The notes under the pieces: model-generated
Told to the model about the DNA's origin: nothing
Databases searched by the model: none
Seen by the model: the letters and a program-made list of their open reading frames with translations, nothing else
In this document: positions 9,701-18,537 of the stretch, piece after piece
How positions within the stretch are numbered: position 1 is the first letter of the stretch
Layout: each line of letters opens with the position of its first letter
Program-made: the position numbers and the translations under genes
Origin: Pycnopodia helianthoides
Lineage: Eukaryota > Echinodermata > Asteroidea > Forcipulatida > Asteriidae
DNA length: 64,000 nt
Reading direction: 5' to 3'
NCBI GenBank assembly: GCA_032158295.1
Contig: CM063243.1
Location: 17,638,302-17,702,301, forward strand

Positions 9701-11742
9701 GAATAAGGTTACCAGCCAAACTACCATGCCACATGTACAATTTGTGACTGGTACCCTGCTCATCTCTGCTTAGCAATTTTTTCTGCTTTAGAAGCAGCTT
9801 TATGAAATTGCAGACGAGATATTCTCTTGTAGTCCAGACATGGTTTCTAGAGTTAGCTAGTAACTATTCTCCTACCTGACTGGCCATACTGAACACTGGG
9901 TACAATTTCAAAGAACACTGGGTACAATTTCAAAGAACACTGGGTACAATTCTCCTACCTGACTGGCCATACTGAACACTGGGTACAATTTCAAAGAACA
10001 CTGGGTACAATTCTCCTACCCGACTGGCCATACTGAACACTGGGTACAATTTCAAAGAACACTGGGTACAATTCTCCTACCTGACTGGCCATACTGAACA
10101 CTGGGTACAATCTCAATGAGGCTGTCCAGCGTCTCATAGAGGCAGTGGTAGTCCAGACTCGGGTAGTGAGGCAGACGTGGGTTCAATCTCCTGCGAGCTG
10201 ACTGCTTACAGTCAGTCAGATCAGCAGGGGCTTCCTTCAAGATGCTGCAAGGCAAACACACACACATTTAGATGAAAGAACTCTCTCTGAAAGTTCCTTC
10301 TCGAAAGAGATGGTACAACATTGGCATTGGGAGAGTAAAATTCCATCACACAGTCTAGTTTTAAAGAAACCTCTAGAAACCAGACCTGTGAACACCTTAT
10401 TGTCAAAATGAGCTACATTCTCATGTTTTTTTACGGGTTGGTGTAGTGTTGTCTTTAATCGCCTTCCACCTCTGGGACCCCGGTTTGAATCCCGCTGGGG
10501 GCTAAATGTGGATTGTGTTTTCAGTCCCTACCTGAATGCGTGGGTTTTCCCTGAATTTTCCTGAAACAATTCTCTGGGGTTTTCCTGAACGATTCTCTGG
10601 GGTTTTCTTCCAACATCTAAAACTGAAACTTCCTTCCTTGTCTTCTCTCCAAGGGGTTCTTGTCTAGTTCTCTTTTTTGAGAATCCTTGGCTTCACAACC
10701 AGAATTAATCATAAATAAACTCAACTGGAGGATTGTATACTTTTGTGGCAATGCATTGGACTTCTTACCTTCTCAAAGTGTGTATGAAGTATCTCAGTGT
10801 ATTGGCAATATCTGTCCCTGTTGGTAACGGGGCGATGTTGTGTAGAATACGGTTCTGATAATCCGTCAAATTACGAATCTTAGCCGAAACTGTGAAGGAA
10901 AAACGCAAACGTATTCGTTTATTGTTCCCTGTACCTGCGTCTGACTTTCATTTATTTTTATTAGAAAATATGCCAGGCAGCAATGCAGTAAACAATAACA
11001 ATACATCAAAATACAAAATTAAACAGTGAAAATACAAGAGAACCTAGAAATGAAACATACATGAACAAAAAGACAAAACACAAACGCAATGTCACTGAAA
11101 CAGATGCAGGCCTGAGGGATTGCCTGAAAAGCTAAGAACTTATCTAGAGGATATCCCATGCTCAACTCAATGTTACAAGCTACATTTTGTTTTACAAGGA
11201 GCAAATATCAATTCTGTAAGAATTGGACAGTAAGAGGGCAGAATAAAAATATGGCAGGTGTATTAATTTACAAAAACCTGGGCATGATGCTTCAAAGAGG
11301 TGATAAAGGCAATGACATCCATGCCCATGCTCATTGCCCTGATGCCCCTTGAAATGTTCCAGTAGAAATTAAAACTTCACTCATAGTCATAGAGGTGCCC
11401 TTTTCTAAGGAAAAAAACTGCCTTGCCCTTACAATTGACAAAGTATTTGACATTGAACACAAATATTTCATAAACCCACCAAATGACCTGAGAATGAGTT
11501 TTAAAAAACATTTAAAATGTACACAAAACTGCACTAGATAATCGTTTTGGCCGTATAATCTATTAGTATTAATTTACAAAAGTAATACAGAAAAATTGGG
11601 AAGGATTTTCACATATATTCTGTAGAACTTATCAATGTTACATTTGTTAAATGTTACATGTAGTTCATTTAAAAAAAATACTTGACAGGGATTTACACTT
11701 GATAGATTTCAGGAACTTACACTGCTCTGATTTGGTCGACAT
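463..11742 (-). CDS. UNC79: UNC79, NALCN channel complex subunit (5' part, 12 coding exons, continues off the left edge)
   Basis: UNC79 is a very large, mostly helical-repeat protein that works with UNC80 and FAM155 to localise and regulate the sodium-leak channel NALCN at the neuronal plasma membrane. Joined exons (high to low): 11742-11721, 10889-10769, 10244-10081, 7289-7119, 6683-6594, 6014-5958, 5814-5691, 4374-4310, 2681-2593, 2131-2056, 1394-1186, 731-463. They encode about 485 residues, versus about 2,600 in the vertebrate protein. Recognisable blocks in order are the start MSTKSEQ, LHNIAPLPTGTDIANTL, HYPSLDYHCLYETL, DLGQAIQQ, LLFHYWPSL, PPPLYLCQVC, GNRPIRYCQSC and DSRLLSRFGLWLL, all collinear with vertebrate UNC79 as I recall it. 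Every intron has GT-AG ends and every phase fits except after exon 6, where one extra base shifts the frame. Introns hold SINEs and miniature transposons. Identity is near certain; exon edges come from splice consensus and phase, not transcripts. Confidence 0.93.
830..1110 (+). repeat. tRNA-derived SINE fragment, family B
   Basis: A Box-B-like GGGTTCGATTCCC is followed by the family body (TGTCCCTGAGC, then AATTGCTTCTCTTAACCCAG and GTATAAATGGAAACCTG). The same body is seen inverted at 8455-8750. The tRNA head is truncated. Confidence 0.65.
1186..1394 (-). CDS. UNC79: UNC79 coding exon 11 (cysteine-rich)
   Basis: 209 bp, acceptor ATTTCAG, donor ATAAG|GTACAG. It encodes NCSSSEKEALFTCYSSECTG, FKGNRPIRYCQSCNNYIHTE, then a linker to LCEAII. 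GNRPxRYCxxC followed by His residues is a hallmark of this UNC79 region. The spacing of cysteines and histidines suggests metal binding, which is inference. Confidence 0.94.
1781..1858. repeat. 10-bp minisatellite (CAAGCGCACA, seven full copies plus a partial)
   Basis: Seven identical head-to-tail units from 1781 to 1850 and a partial eighth, in a UNC79 intron. The minus-strand ORF across it (RLCALVCACV repeats) is an artefact. Confidence 0.97.
2056..2131 (-). CDS. UNC79: UNC79 coding exon 10
   Basis: 76 bp, acceptor TTTAG, donor AATAAG|GTACAG. It encodes (R)EICDSKPFLNVLQPQENVAK then TCENK. Similarity to the vertebrate segment is modest, but phase and position are exact and the Cys preceding NCSS is retained. 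Confidence 0.85.
2593..2681 (-). CDS. UNC79: UNC79 coding exon 9
   Basis: 89 bp, acceptor CATTGCAG, donor AACAG|GTAAGG. It encodes MCMDPVIAGKYSKHPPPLYL followed by CQVCSDYVN. The PPPLYLC-x2-C motif is strongly conserved in UNC79 and opens a cysteine-rich stretch that continues through exons 10 and 11. Confidence 0.93.
4310..4374 (-). CDS. UNC79: UNC79 coding exon 8
   Basis: 65 bp, acceptor CTTGAAG, donor CAAG|GTGAGA. It encodes (C)WKPILCQRSNCLSPVNNAAVK, matching the vertebrate WNPIHCQHIECHNAINKPAVK segment, including both cysteines and the closing AVK. The phase is two bases in, zero out. Too short for an ORF track. Confidence 0.9.
4685..5070 (-). repeat. tRNA(Ser/Leu)-like SINE, family B, with an (AAT)n tail
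   Basis: Read on the minus strand: a head with GGCCAAGTGGTTAAGAGC and GTTCGAGTCCC boxes, a body shared with 7563-7870, and a 3' end in AATAATAAT-type sequence. It lies between UNC79 exons 7 and 8. Confidence 0.8.
5471..5630 (-). repeat. tRNA-derived SINE, family A
   Basis: The minus strand reads AGCTCAGTTGGTAGAGCAC (A box) and GCAGGTTCAAATCCCGC (B box), then a unique tail ending in CAGTTTCCCTTGTGGTTTA. The same tail and the same 5' lead (ACTGCCAACATAGGGC type) occur in the copy at 45432-45595. The head retains a cloverleaf-like core, but acceptor-stem pairing is poor. Confidence 0.85.
5691..5814 (-). CDS. UNC79: UNC79 coding exon 7
   Basis: 124 bp after the acceptor CTGACAG. Only one frame is open: DILCTIAFGPSSARGAASN, then LLFHYWPSLVPSHVEDRDF. 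The FHYWP core and preceding GPS match vertebrate UNC79. It leaves at ACAT|GTGAGT with one base over. A tRNA-derived SINE sits about 60 bp away in the next intron. Confidence 0.92.
5958..6014 (-). CDS. UNC79: UNC79 coding exon 6 (carries a one-base frameshift)
   Basis: 57 bp encoding AHHAQLMECIMTYKKDVF, matching vertebrate CQLLECLMKYKQEVW. The donor is AAA|GTAAGTG. As written, the run of five T (plus-strand A 5962-5966) leaves one unpaired base at the donor, while exon 7 must start in phase 0. A run of four would restore V-F-K|D, matching the vertebrate V-W-K-D junction. The extra base is either an assembly error or a real indel. Confidence 0.88.
6594..6683 (-). CDS. UNC79: UNC79 coding exon 5
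   Basis: 90 bp, acceptor GTCACCAG, donor AAGG|GTAAGA. It encodes (S)EVQSIEGDTYASMSVSAVIM and LVLQHCKNK. The phases are two bases in and one base out, fitting exons 4 and 6. It corresponds to the vertebrate HVNLSASSMLMIAMQY region. Confidence 0.88.
7119..7289 (-). CDS. UNC79: UNC79 coding exon 4
   Basis: 171 bp. The codon split with exon 3 forms Asp, giving DLGQAIQQLFGCILWFLEPE, then IPHTVASTLAIFPMALQKE and LLCTTLLPICL. This lines up with the vertebrate DLGQSIFY...TLATFPPFLHKDIIEYL segment. The acceptor is GATGGCAG and the donor CT|GTAAGTT. It probably lies in an alpha-helical repeat. Confidence 0.92.
7563..7870 (+). repeat. tRNA(Ser/Leu)-like SINE, family B
   Basis: Opens GGGCCGAGCGGTTAAGAGC (A box) and has GGTTTGATTCCC (B box), then the family body ending in CCTTGGTTTCAC and an AT-rich tail. 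It is inverted relative to 4685-5070. Confidence 0.8.
8455..8750 (-). repeat. tRNA-derived SINE, family B subtype
   Basis: On the minus strand the tRNA-like head (degenerate B box GTTTCGGATCCC) precedes GTGTCCTTGAGCAAGACA and GGTAAATGGGTAACCTGTGA. It shares its 3' half with the fragment at 830-1110. Confidence 0.7.
8879..9015. mobile_element. Short inverted-repeat MITE (GGCAGCAGAC family), copy 1
   Basis: Imperfect terminal inverted repeats of about 40 bp: left GAACGCTAGAAGGCAGCAGA, right the complement around CTGCTGCCACCAAGCGTCC. No coding capacity. A second copy lies at 52239-52369. Confidence 0.75.
9016..9205. repeat. Dispersed repeat shared with 48205-48415
   Basis: Segments such as TCATCATCACAAGAATCTTG and the CATTTTGGGAGTCA block recur in order at 48216-48270, and both end near TGCAAGGGGTC. 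No clear ends. Confidence 0.6.
9251..9811. mobile_element. GGGCCCAATTTCAT-type MITE, interrupted by a second MITE
   Basis: The left end GGGCCCAATTTCATAGAGAT and the right end AGCTTTATGAAATTGC are inverted repeats. The inner 9273-9660 is a separate TTAA-flanked element. Relatives lie at 15680-15817 and 58271-58491. Confidence 0.75.
9273..9660. mobile_element. TTAA-flanked MITE, copy 1
   Basis: Left TTAAAGGCACTGGACAC and right GTGTCCAGTGTCTTTAA form a terminal inverted repeat of about 25 bp, flanked by TTAA. A palindromic centre GAGACCTCACGCGTGAGGTC lies near the middle. Near-identical to copy 2 at 34096-34488. The TTAA flank would fit a piggyBac-type mover, but no transposase is seen. Confidence 0.88.
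9874..10080 (-). repeat. Tandem array of the UNC79 exon 3 donor region (61-bp unit)
   Basis: Three further copies of the last ~40 bp of exon 3, its donor and 20 bp of intron follow the true donor at 10081. Copy boundaries are at 10020, 9959 and 9876, with spacings of 61, 61 and 83 bp; the last has an extra 22-bp sub-unit. Each copy contains CAGTCAG|GTAGG or a one-base variant. Confidence 0.95.
10081..10244 (-). CDS. UNC79: UNC79 coding exon 3 (donor end tandemly duplicated in the intron)
   Basis: 164 bp encoding SILKEAPADL through HYPSLDYHCLYETLDSLIEI to VQYGQS, with a one-base overhang. The donor is CAGTCAG|GTAGGAG at 10081/10080. The last ~40 bp of the exon and its donor recur three more times downstream in the intron. 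Read-through past the first donor meets a stop after about ten codons, so only the first donor keeps the frame. Confidence 0.92.
10434..10705 (+). repeat. tRNA-like SINE, family C
   Basis: GGGTTGGTGTAGTG resembles an A box and CCGGTTTGAATCCCGC is a good B box. The body includes an imperfect direct repeat built on GATTCTCTGGGGTTTTC and ends AT-rich. It lies in the intron between UNC79 exons 2 and 3. Confidence 0.6.
10769..10889 (-). CDS. UNC79: UNC79 coding exon 2
   Basis: 121 bp, entered after an acceptor ending TTCACAG and left at AAG|GTAAG. The only open frame gives SAKIRNLTDYQNRILHNI followed by the TGTDIANTLRYF block, matching the UNC79 N-terminus (vertebrate ASKIRYLQEYHNRVLHNI as recalled). 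It ends with two bases (AG) of a Ser codon finished in exon 3. Confidence 0.93.
11721..11742 (-). CDS. UNC79: UNC79 coding exon 1 (start codon, 22 bp coding)
   Basis: On the minus strand this reads ATG plus six codons (MSTKSEQ) and one base of the next codon, then the strong donor GTAAGT. Vertebrate UNC79 begins MSTKAEQF, and the split codon is completed as F by exon 2. The exon extends upstream as 5' leader, perhaps to an acceptor at about 11808. It is far too short for ORF finders. Confidence 0.9.
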
Positions 11743-13115
11743 GTTGATCTATACTCGTGCCCACAGGGAGCGAAATGCACAGCGAAAGTTTGGCTCAACG
11801 ATGCATACTTTGAAATTGAAAAAGACAAATTTAAAACTGATTTTACAACACTTGTCCAATAAACTTACTTTTAAATTTACATAAATGTAAAGGACTCAAA
11901 CAAGATTTGATTTGATTTTCCGAACACCCGGCCACAAAAAAAATGCCCCAAATGACCAAATGTAACAATTGTTGGTTTACATCATTGATCTCCATCCCCA
12001 GTCAATATTAATGGAGATCAACGACTGTTACATCCAAACACCATGATGCATCAACGGCAAACCGGACACGTGACCACATGTGAGTCCTTTCTCTATGATC
12101 TATGCGACGATGGTTGGTAGGGTACTTGTCTATTTTGATTATGTTTGATAAACATGGTTTCTCCAATTGTGGACTTAAAAATCATCAATTTTTATTAAGC
12201 ACATAAAAAGAACGTGAGCTCAATTGAATGTCTGATGTTTCATCTTTGACATATCGAGAAGCCAGTGTTGAGTGTAGGCAATTTTCAAGCTGTTTTGTCA
12301 AGGGTCTTTTTGTCATTTTAGGGCATTTTTGTGGCTGGGTGTTTAGAAAATCATAGCAATAGCTGAATCACAATTTATGCACTGTCAACAGTCAATGATT
12401 CTCTAGGGTGCTAGAACGACCGAAGATGTCAAATTCTTTCTTTTTTTAGGAGTACAGTGCCCCAGTTACTGGGTCTAGGCTACTCCTAGAACTATGAGGT
12501 TCGATCCGATATCTGTAGTGGATCGAATCTTCAGGTTCTGAGGGCTAATCAGCTCTGAGGGCTAATCAGCTGATGTAGCTCCACCCTTCATTTTCATTTT
12601 TTAAACTACACTGTAAATTATTGCATTTGCCTTTATACAGTATCTCGTCATTTTCGACCAACCCATTCAATTTACACAGTACAATTTTGCTCATGTAATT
12701 GAGTTTGTACTTATATGGAAGAAGAAGAAGAAGTAGCCCTAGATAGATGAGGAGTAGATGCACCAAACATAGGCATAGGGGCATCGGTAAATGTCACTTT
12801 ACTTTATCAGGAAAATGCTTCCTATTTCATTTTACAATACATGAAATCTAACATATAAATAATAAGCAATATTACACAATATATAGTTAGACCTGTCACT
12901 GTCATGTTGTAAATGTCAGTGTCATTCAACCATGGCGGCGAAAATGATGTTGTCCGAGAACAGGGCAACATGGAGAGATCCGTACAAAACTCCAATCCGC
13001 TTCAAAATTTTGGCATTTAAAATAAATGAAATGAATTCCTCTTTTTATCTATATGAAACTTATTTCATCCTCTCTATGGATCGTTGAATCATGAAACATG
13101 GTAAATAAAACTCAC

Positions 13116-13300
13116 CTTTTCATCTGCAAAAACAGATCCCACTTTACAGAAAATGACACATCTCGCATTCGCAACATCTGTGCATAATTTATGTTGATCA
13201 ACAACACTACTCAGTGCATGCGTTGCATGCCTGTCCTCGTTCAAAATTAAATTTTAAAAATACACATTATTTTGTCACTAAATCGTGATGATTAAAGATT
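13116..13300 (-). other. Possible UNC79 5' untranslated exon and promoter area
   Basis: The minus strand has a strong donor, AAAAG|GTGAGT, at 13116/13115. Upstream of the start codon there is an acceptor-like site (pyrimidine-rich, ending TTTCAAAG) at about 11808. Together they would make a 1.3 kb leader intron. Only the low edge is set by sequence; the high edge is a guess. Confidence 0.25.
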
Positions 13301-13871
13301 GAATAGCATACAGAAGATAAATTTAAGCGCAATTATTTGGGTGGTCTTCTTCTGTTTGTGAACGTTGGTGCGGCGACTTGACAATATTTTCCACCATCAA
13401 TAAATCGAAATAGTTGACCTCAGTTTGACCTGAGAATAACAATAGCCTCTTGCATTCTTAGCATTGTTGACATTATTGCCTGTCAGTGTCACTTTAAAGC
13501 TCCATGCTGTCACAGTGTCACTGGCGAGGCATGGCACACACTTTTTAATTTTTACTGGAGAATGTTTTTTAAAGCAGTTCGCTTACTGATAATTTTCAAA
13601 CAATTACGGGAATTTTTTATTTATTTCACAAACCATGGGAGAATTTGCAGTTTCACTCAGTTGATACATTTTATGATATTGGTCGAGTTTAAACGGGGAA
13701 AAAATAGAAAGGTTTTAGTGGTAGTTAATTAAAAACTGAAAGTGAATTATTATTGGATCCCACCATTTATGTTAGTATATTCTATGCATAGGCTAGTGTC
13801 CGAGGAGTAGCCACATAATTAGTGCCACTATTATTATTTAGCTTGGGGAAAAAGTATTTAGACTCCACAAA

Positions 13872-13888
13872 CAGCGCCCTCTTGTGGG
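13872..13888 (-). promoter_or_regulatory. CTCF-like motif
   Basis: The minus strand reads CCCACAAGAGGGCGCTG, between the UNC79 5' end and the SERTAD 3' end. Confidence 0.4.
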
Positions 13889-15679
13889 ATGTTTTCAATT
13901 AAAGAAGCTGTCTCTGTAGAAATAACCCTTTCGTAAAGTTCTTTTGTCTTATTTTGTCGGTTTTTATTTTTACAGTATTTATCTACAAACTTTTCCCCTT
14001 TTTCATTTTAAAACATACCTTTTTCTGATTATTATTTATCTGATCCATAATAATTTCTATGAGGATTTATCATACAATTTTATATTGAATCGCCCACCGA
14101 GTGGGCCTGGGAGGCAGACACATTAGCAATTCTCATTAGATGTATGGAGAATACTTTACTGCTATTCCATGCCAAGTTCCAAGAATTTCAAGAAGGTGTT
14201 GGAATTTATTCTGGGGGACACAACTTAAAAATAGAATGGGTAAAAATACATTGTCTCAAACGATGGGGGCCCATTTTTTCAACAAGTAGTTCCTTGTTTA
14301 CCCAGTACCCACCTATTTTGGGAGTGGGTGGGCGAGGATTTGGGGGCAGGGCTGTGGAAACTTCTAGTGTCAACAAATACATTTTAAGTCATCAAAAGTC
14401 AGACACTTTTTTTAACCTATCTCTCGACTCGTCATTCAATGGTTGTTGTTTTTTTCGTTAAGTTTTCAAACACACACGATACCAATGGTAAGAGGGGTAA
14501 ATAAATAACTTTCAAACGGTAGACAATTCCAAGTAAATTGAAAGTTGATATTTTATTTAATCCACCAAAAGGGTAGAGTCTTACGTCCTTAAGTGCATTT
14601 TTATACAAAGCATTCATAACTGTACAAGGAATGCTGTTAAAACACTGGCAAATAATCATAACCAATGCCCTAAAGTATTCCATTAAATACTGTCATCTTA
14701 AAAAGTTTGATTTAAAACAACCAGTTTGACAACAACTACTTGTAAATTACACATAAATACAATGATTATTATGTCTGGCACTTCATCTTGAAATCTTCAA
14801 ACAATCGAAATAAATAATAAGTTACAAAATACCTTTCCCAAATTGTTAAAATGAATGATTTTTTAAAAGATGTTTTCTACAGCATTGAAGACATCTTTTT
14901 TTTAAAACAATACTGTAAGTTGGTAATGTGATATTGTTCACAACCCCATACAGCCGAAAACTAAATGGTACAGTTGCTGGTACTAACAGCAACCAAGATA
15001 ACCAGATAAGACGACTTATATTGAAACAGTACCGGTGAATATAAAATAAAACAGGGGGGAGAGGGGAGTTGGCAATGAAGGCAGTTTGGCAGGCCATCAG
15101 TAAACTTTAATTAATAAAAAAAAAGCACAAAAAATAACCACTCTTATCACCACTCTGGCAAATGATTTGTGATAAACTGTCAACACTAATGCTCATATTT
15201 ATTAAACTGATCTGATCACTGGCGGCCATAAACTACACTTTGAGGAGGGGGTCTCTAATGGTTGTAACCTTACCTCAAAATAACAATTCATGTGACAACT
15301 GGGAAAAGGGGGCACAAATTTAACGAAGGGTTTTCTTGCTGAAAATAACTTATTCTTCCAGTTTGCACTTGGCCAAAACATAACTTAATAACACCCTTCG
15401 TTTCTTAATTTTCTTTTATCATGAAGATTGAATACAATCACTTTAAGCCACTTTTATTTTTTGAGTTAAGTTGCTTTGCGATAAATGGCAATAATGAGTG
15501 TCAAAACAAGTTAATACAATTTCATATTACAAAAAAAAATAATCCTAAAATACACTAAACTGTTCAAGTCTACTCAAAAGCAGCACTTAATTATTAGTAT
15601 CTCAATACATTAAGCTATTTATTCTTACACTATTCACACAAAAAAAAGCTTCAACGTTTTGAAAAGCAGGAACTAACCA

Positions 15680-15817
15680 GGGCCAAATTTCAAAACACTG
15701 TTGACCGTGGAATTCTGCGCTAACTCCCTACGATGGCGCACCCATCGAGATATACACGCTTCATAGGGCGCCGTAAGCGCTGAATTCTTTGGTAAGTAGC
15801 GCCGTGAAGTTGGGCCC
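15680..15817. mobile_element. GGGCCMAATTTCA-type MITE
   Basis: Outer arms GGGCCAAATTTCA and TGAAGTTGGGCCC, and inner arms GAATTCTGCGCTAAC and GTAAGCGCTGAATTC, are both inverted repeats. Confidence 0.6.
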
Positions 15818-18423
15818 ATAACTCATTGTTAATTTGGAGCCAAAATCAGCCTTCTGTAAAATGAGTTGAAACAAAATGTTCACAAAACACTATTTTTCTT
15901 CTTTCAATTGCCCTCCATTGATAACAAATTGAGATTAACCAAACTCGTCCACAATGTAATACAGAAATACCTCACTCAAGATATCAAAAATACACTTTTT
16001 CATTCCACAGTTTCATACACTTATTTAACAATGTCTTAGTCAGTAAATTCAATTTTTCTTCTTCTAATATTCAGATTACATTCAAAAAGTACTTGACAGT
16101 CTCACAATGCTGATATGATAAATTATAACTTGAATCATAAGAGTTTCCTCACACTGGTTGGAAACAAATTGTACATTTATTGTCTAATTTCTCAAAAGAT
16201 TAAGATATTATTCAGAATTTGTACCTACTGAGTAAGACAGAGTTGGAACTTTTTGCACAAAATATTCACCGAAAAGTTTTTCACAAATTCAACACTTCAC
16301 ATGACGACAACAAAAATGGATATCTCAATGTACGGATCCGCTTGAGTAGCAGTTTCCCATCCATTGAGTTATTTGACACAAAGACTTCTTGGAATATTGC
16401 TGCAGTTAAATAGAAACCACTCACTCCCTCCTGTGACACTATCCTTGCTTGTGCCAGTCAGTATTCTAATGTTAACGTTTGAACCCAATGCATAACCCAG
16501 TGCATTTCTACCTGGCATATTAATTATTGGCCTCTATTCGGTGATCAGATCAAGTCACTATCGCCTGAAGCTGATCAATGCAGCATAAGTTGACCACCAA
16601 CGTAGTTTCCCAAAATCTTCAAATCATGCATTGGAATTGGGCCGACAATGAATTCCTAGTAGTACACTAGCGATGAGTGTTGAAATCTGGCTTTTACACT
16701 TCCTCAAGCAACAAGTACTTCCAGGGAAACCTTGCATATGTATAAATGTAATATCCATAGAAACATTACCATCCTCAGATCAATGCAAACAAATTCAAGG
16801 TTTCCAAATATACCTTATGATTGAGGAAGCCACAACACTAATGAATTTGTAACACTAAGAAATCGTTTGGCATTGCATGTATGTATCTGTCTACAAAAAG
16901 GTACACTACAATACCATACTATTAGAGCAGTTGTTAGGTTTACTGTTTGGACAAAACAGGACAACAAAATCACAATGCACAATGCTATTCTGCAGTAACT
17001 GTTTAGGTTGTAAATTGTTCAGGGAGTCTGAGTGGGTTTCCTGAATGTCAAGGACATTTCAACTAGAAGTAGTTGGCTGAGAACACATGTTCCAAGGGCA
17101 AGGTTTAATCCCCAATTGTTCCACACTCCAGTATCAAGTTCACCAGGCATTCAGACAGAGCTGCTTCAGCAGAAAATATTGCTTAGAGTGTCCTGCTCAG
17201 CACACACACAAAATGAGCAGGATACCAGTCACAAATAGCACATATGCTATGGTATTTTGGCTAGTAACCTTATTCTGGTAAGCATAACATTATTGTGCTT
17301 AGCTACTTTTCCAGATAAATGGGAAGGAACAACATTGGTTGTGATGGCGTTTAACAGCATCCACCAAGCATGGCTTATTGCTTTGATTCACAAGGGCCAT
17401 GACGTGTCACACGAGGGCAATTTATGGGGCAACTAATCCCCAAGAGGAAAGGGCATCCACAATCCAAGTTTCACATCAATTTCTTGTGGATAGTAAGAAT
17501 CTGTTTAAAAACTGTTTCTTGTGCTAACGAAGTGTTCATAGCAGTTGACAGACTGCCTTTACGCCACCTGTAAAAACTGCCTCGTGCGACAATCCCTTAA
17601 AACACGTTGAACATGGAGCGAAAAACAAAATATTTGATCACCTTTTGACAAACTGTTTTTGTTGTCAGACAAAGATGTGAGTTCTGTTGGACTATTTTTA
17701 CTTTAATATGAAAGCACCTCAGAGAAGAAAGAATCTGGATGATGGGAAAAGGCCTGGTACATAATCACCTTTGCATCACAAACTCCGACAGAAAACCTAG
17801 ATCATTTTCTTGCTTTTAGAATGTTGTTCCTCGCCATTAATCCGGCAGTACTAAGTACATGTATCAGACTAACTGCAAAATTGTGGTTAAACGAATGTAA
17901 CACTATGAAACAATAAAACTACTACAATGTGTTGATATAATGTGTACAATGCATCACTCCGATGCATACACATATTAATCAAAGCCGCAAAGTTAACGAG
18001 TCACATTAAAACAAGAACCACAAAATATGTTACATTTTAGCTTAAGCTTACGTTTGAAGCACTCAAGAGTTTTTCCTCATACAAATGTATATAAATAAAG
18101 AGATAGCTATAAAATTTTAAGTGGAACTTAACCAATGTATGTACATTAAATAAATTACGCCAGAAATAATTAACAAAATAAATTATTCAATCAAATATCA
18201 TTTCATGGGGGAAGATCATAAATTAATCGGGAAATTTCTACATAAAAATCGGTCAATATCATAAGGTCACAACTGATAAGACTTAATTAATAATGCATTT
18301 GAAATATCTGGGTTTTTAATACAGCACTATCTATGACCTTTAAAGCCCTTCGTAAATTCCTTCATTTATGAAGACACTGCAGGTTCGTTAACTTGTACTT
18401 ATGGTAGTCTTATACTCATGGGC

Positions 18424-18537
18424 AGTGTCCAAACCGGCGGCTGCAGCTGCGGCTATTGCTAAGGGCTGTTGCTATGCTCCAATACACGTTGGCATGGTCA
18501 TCCAGCCCGCGTAGCAGTAGCCGACAATTCGGACACG
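18424..18537. mobile_element. Short CG-rich MITE (GTGTCCGAA type)
   Basis: The arms AGTGTCCAAACCGGCGGCTGC and GCAGTAGCCGACAATTCGGA (then CAC) pair with a few mismatches. It is CG-rich against an AT-rich background. Confidence 0.6.
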
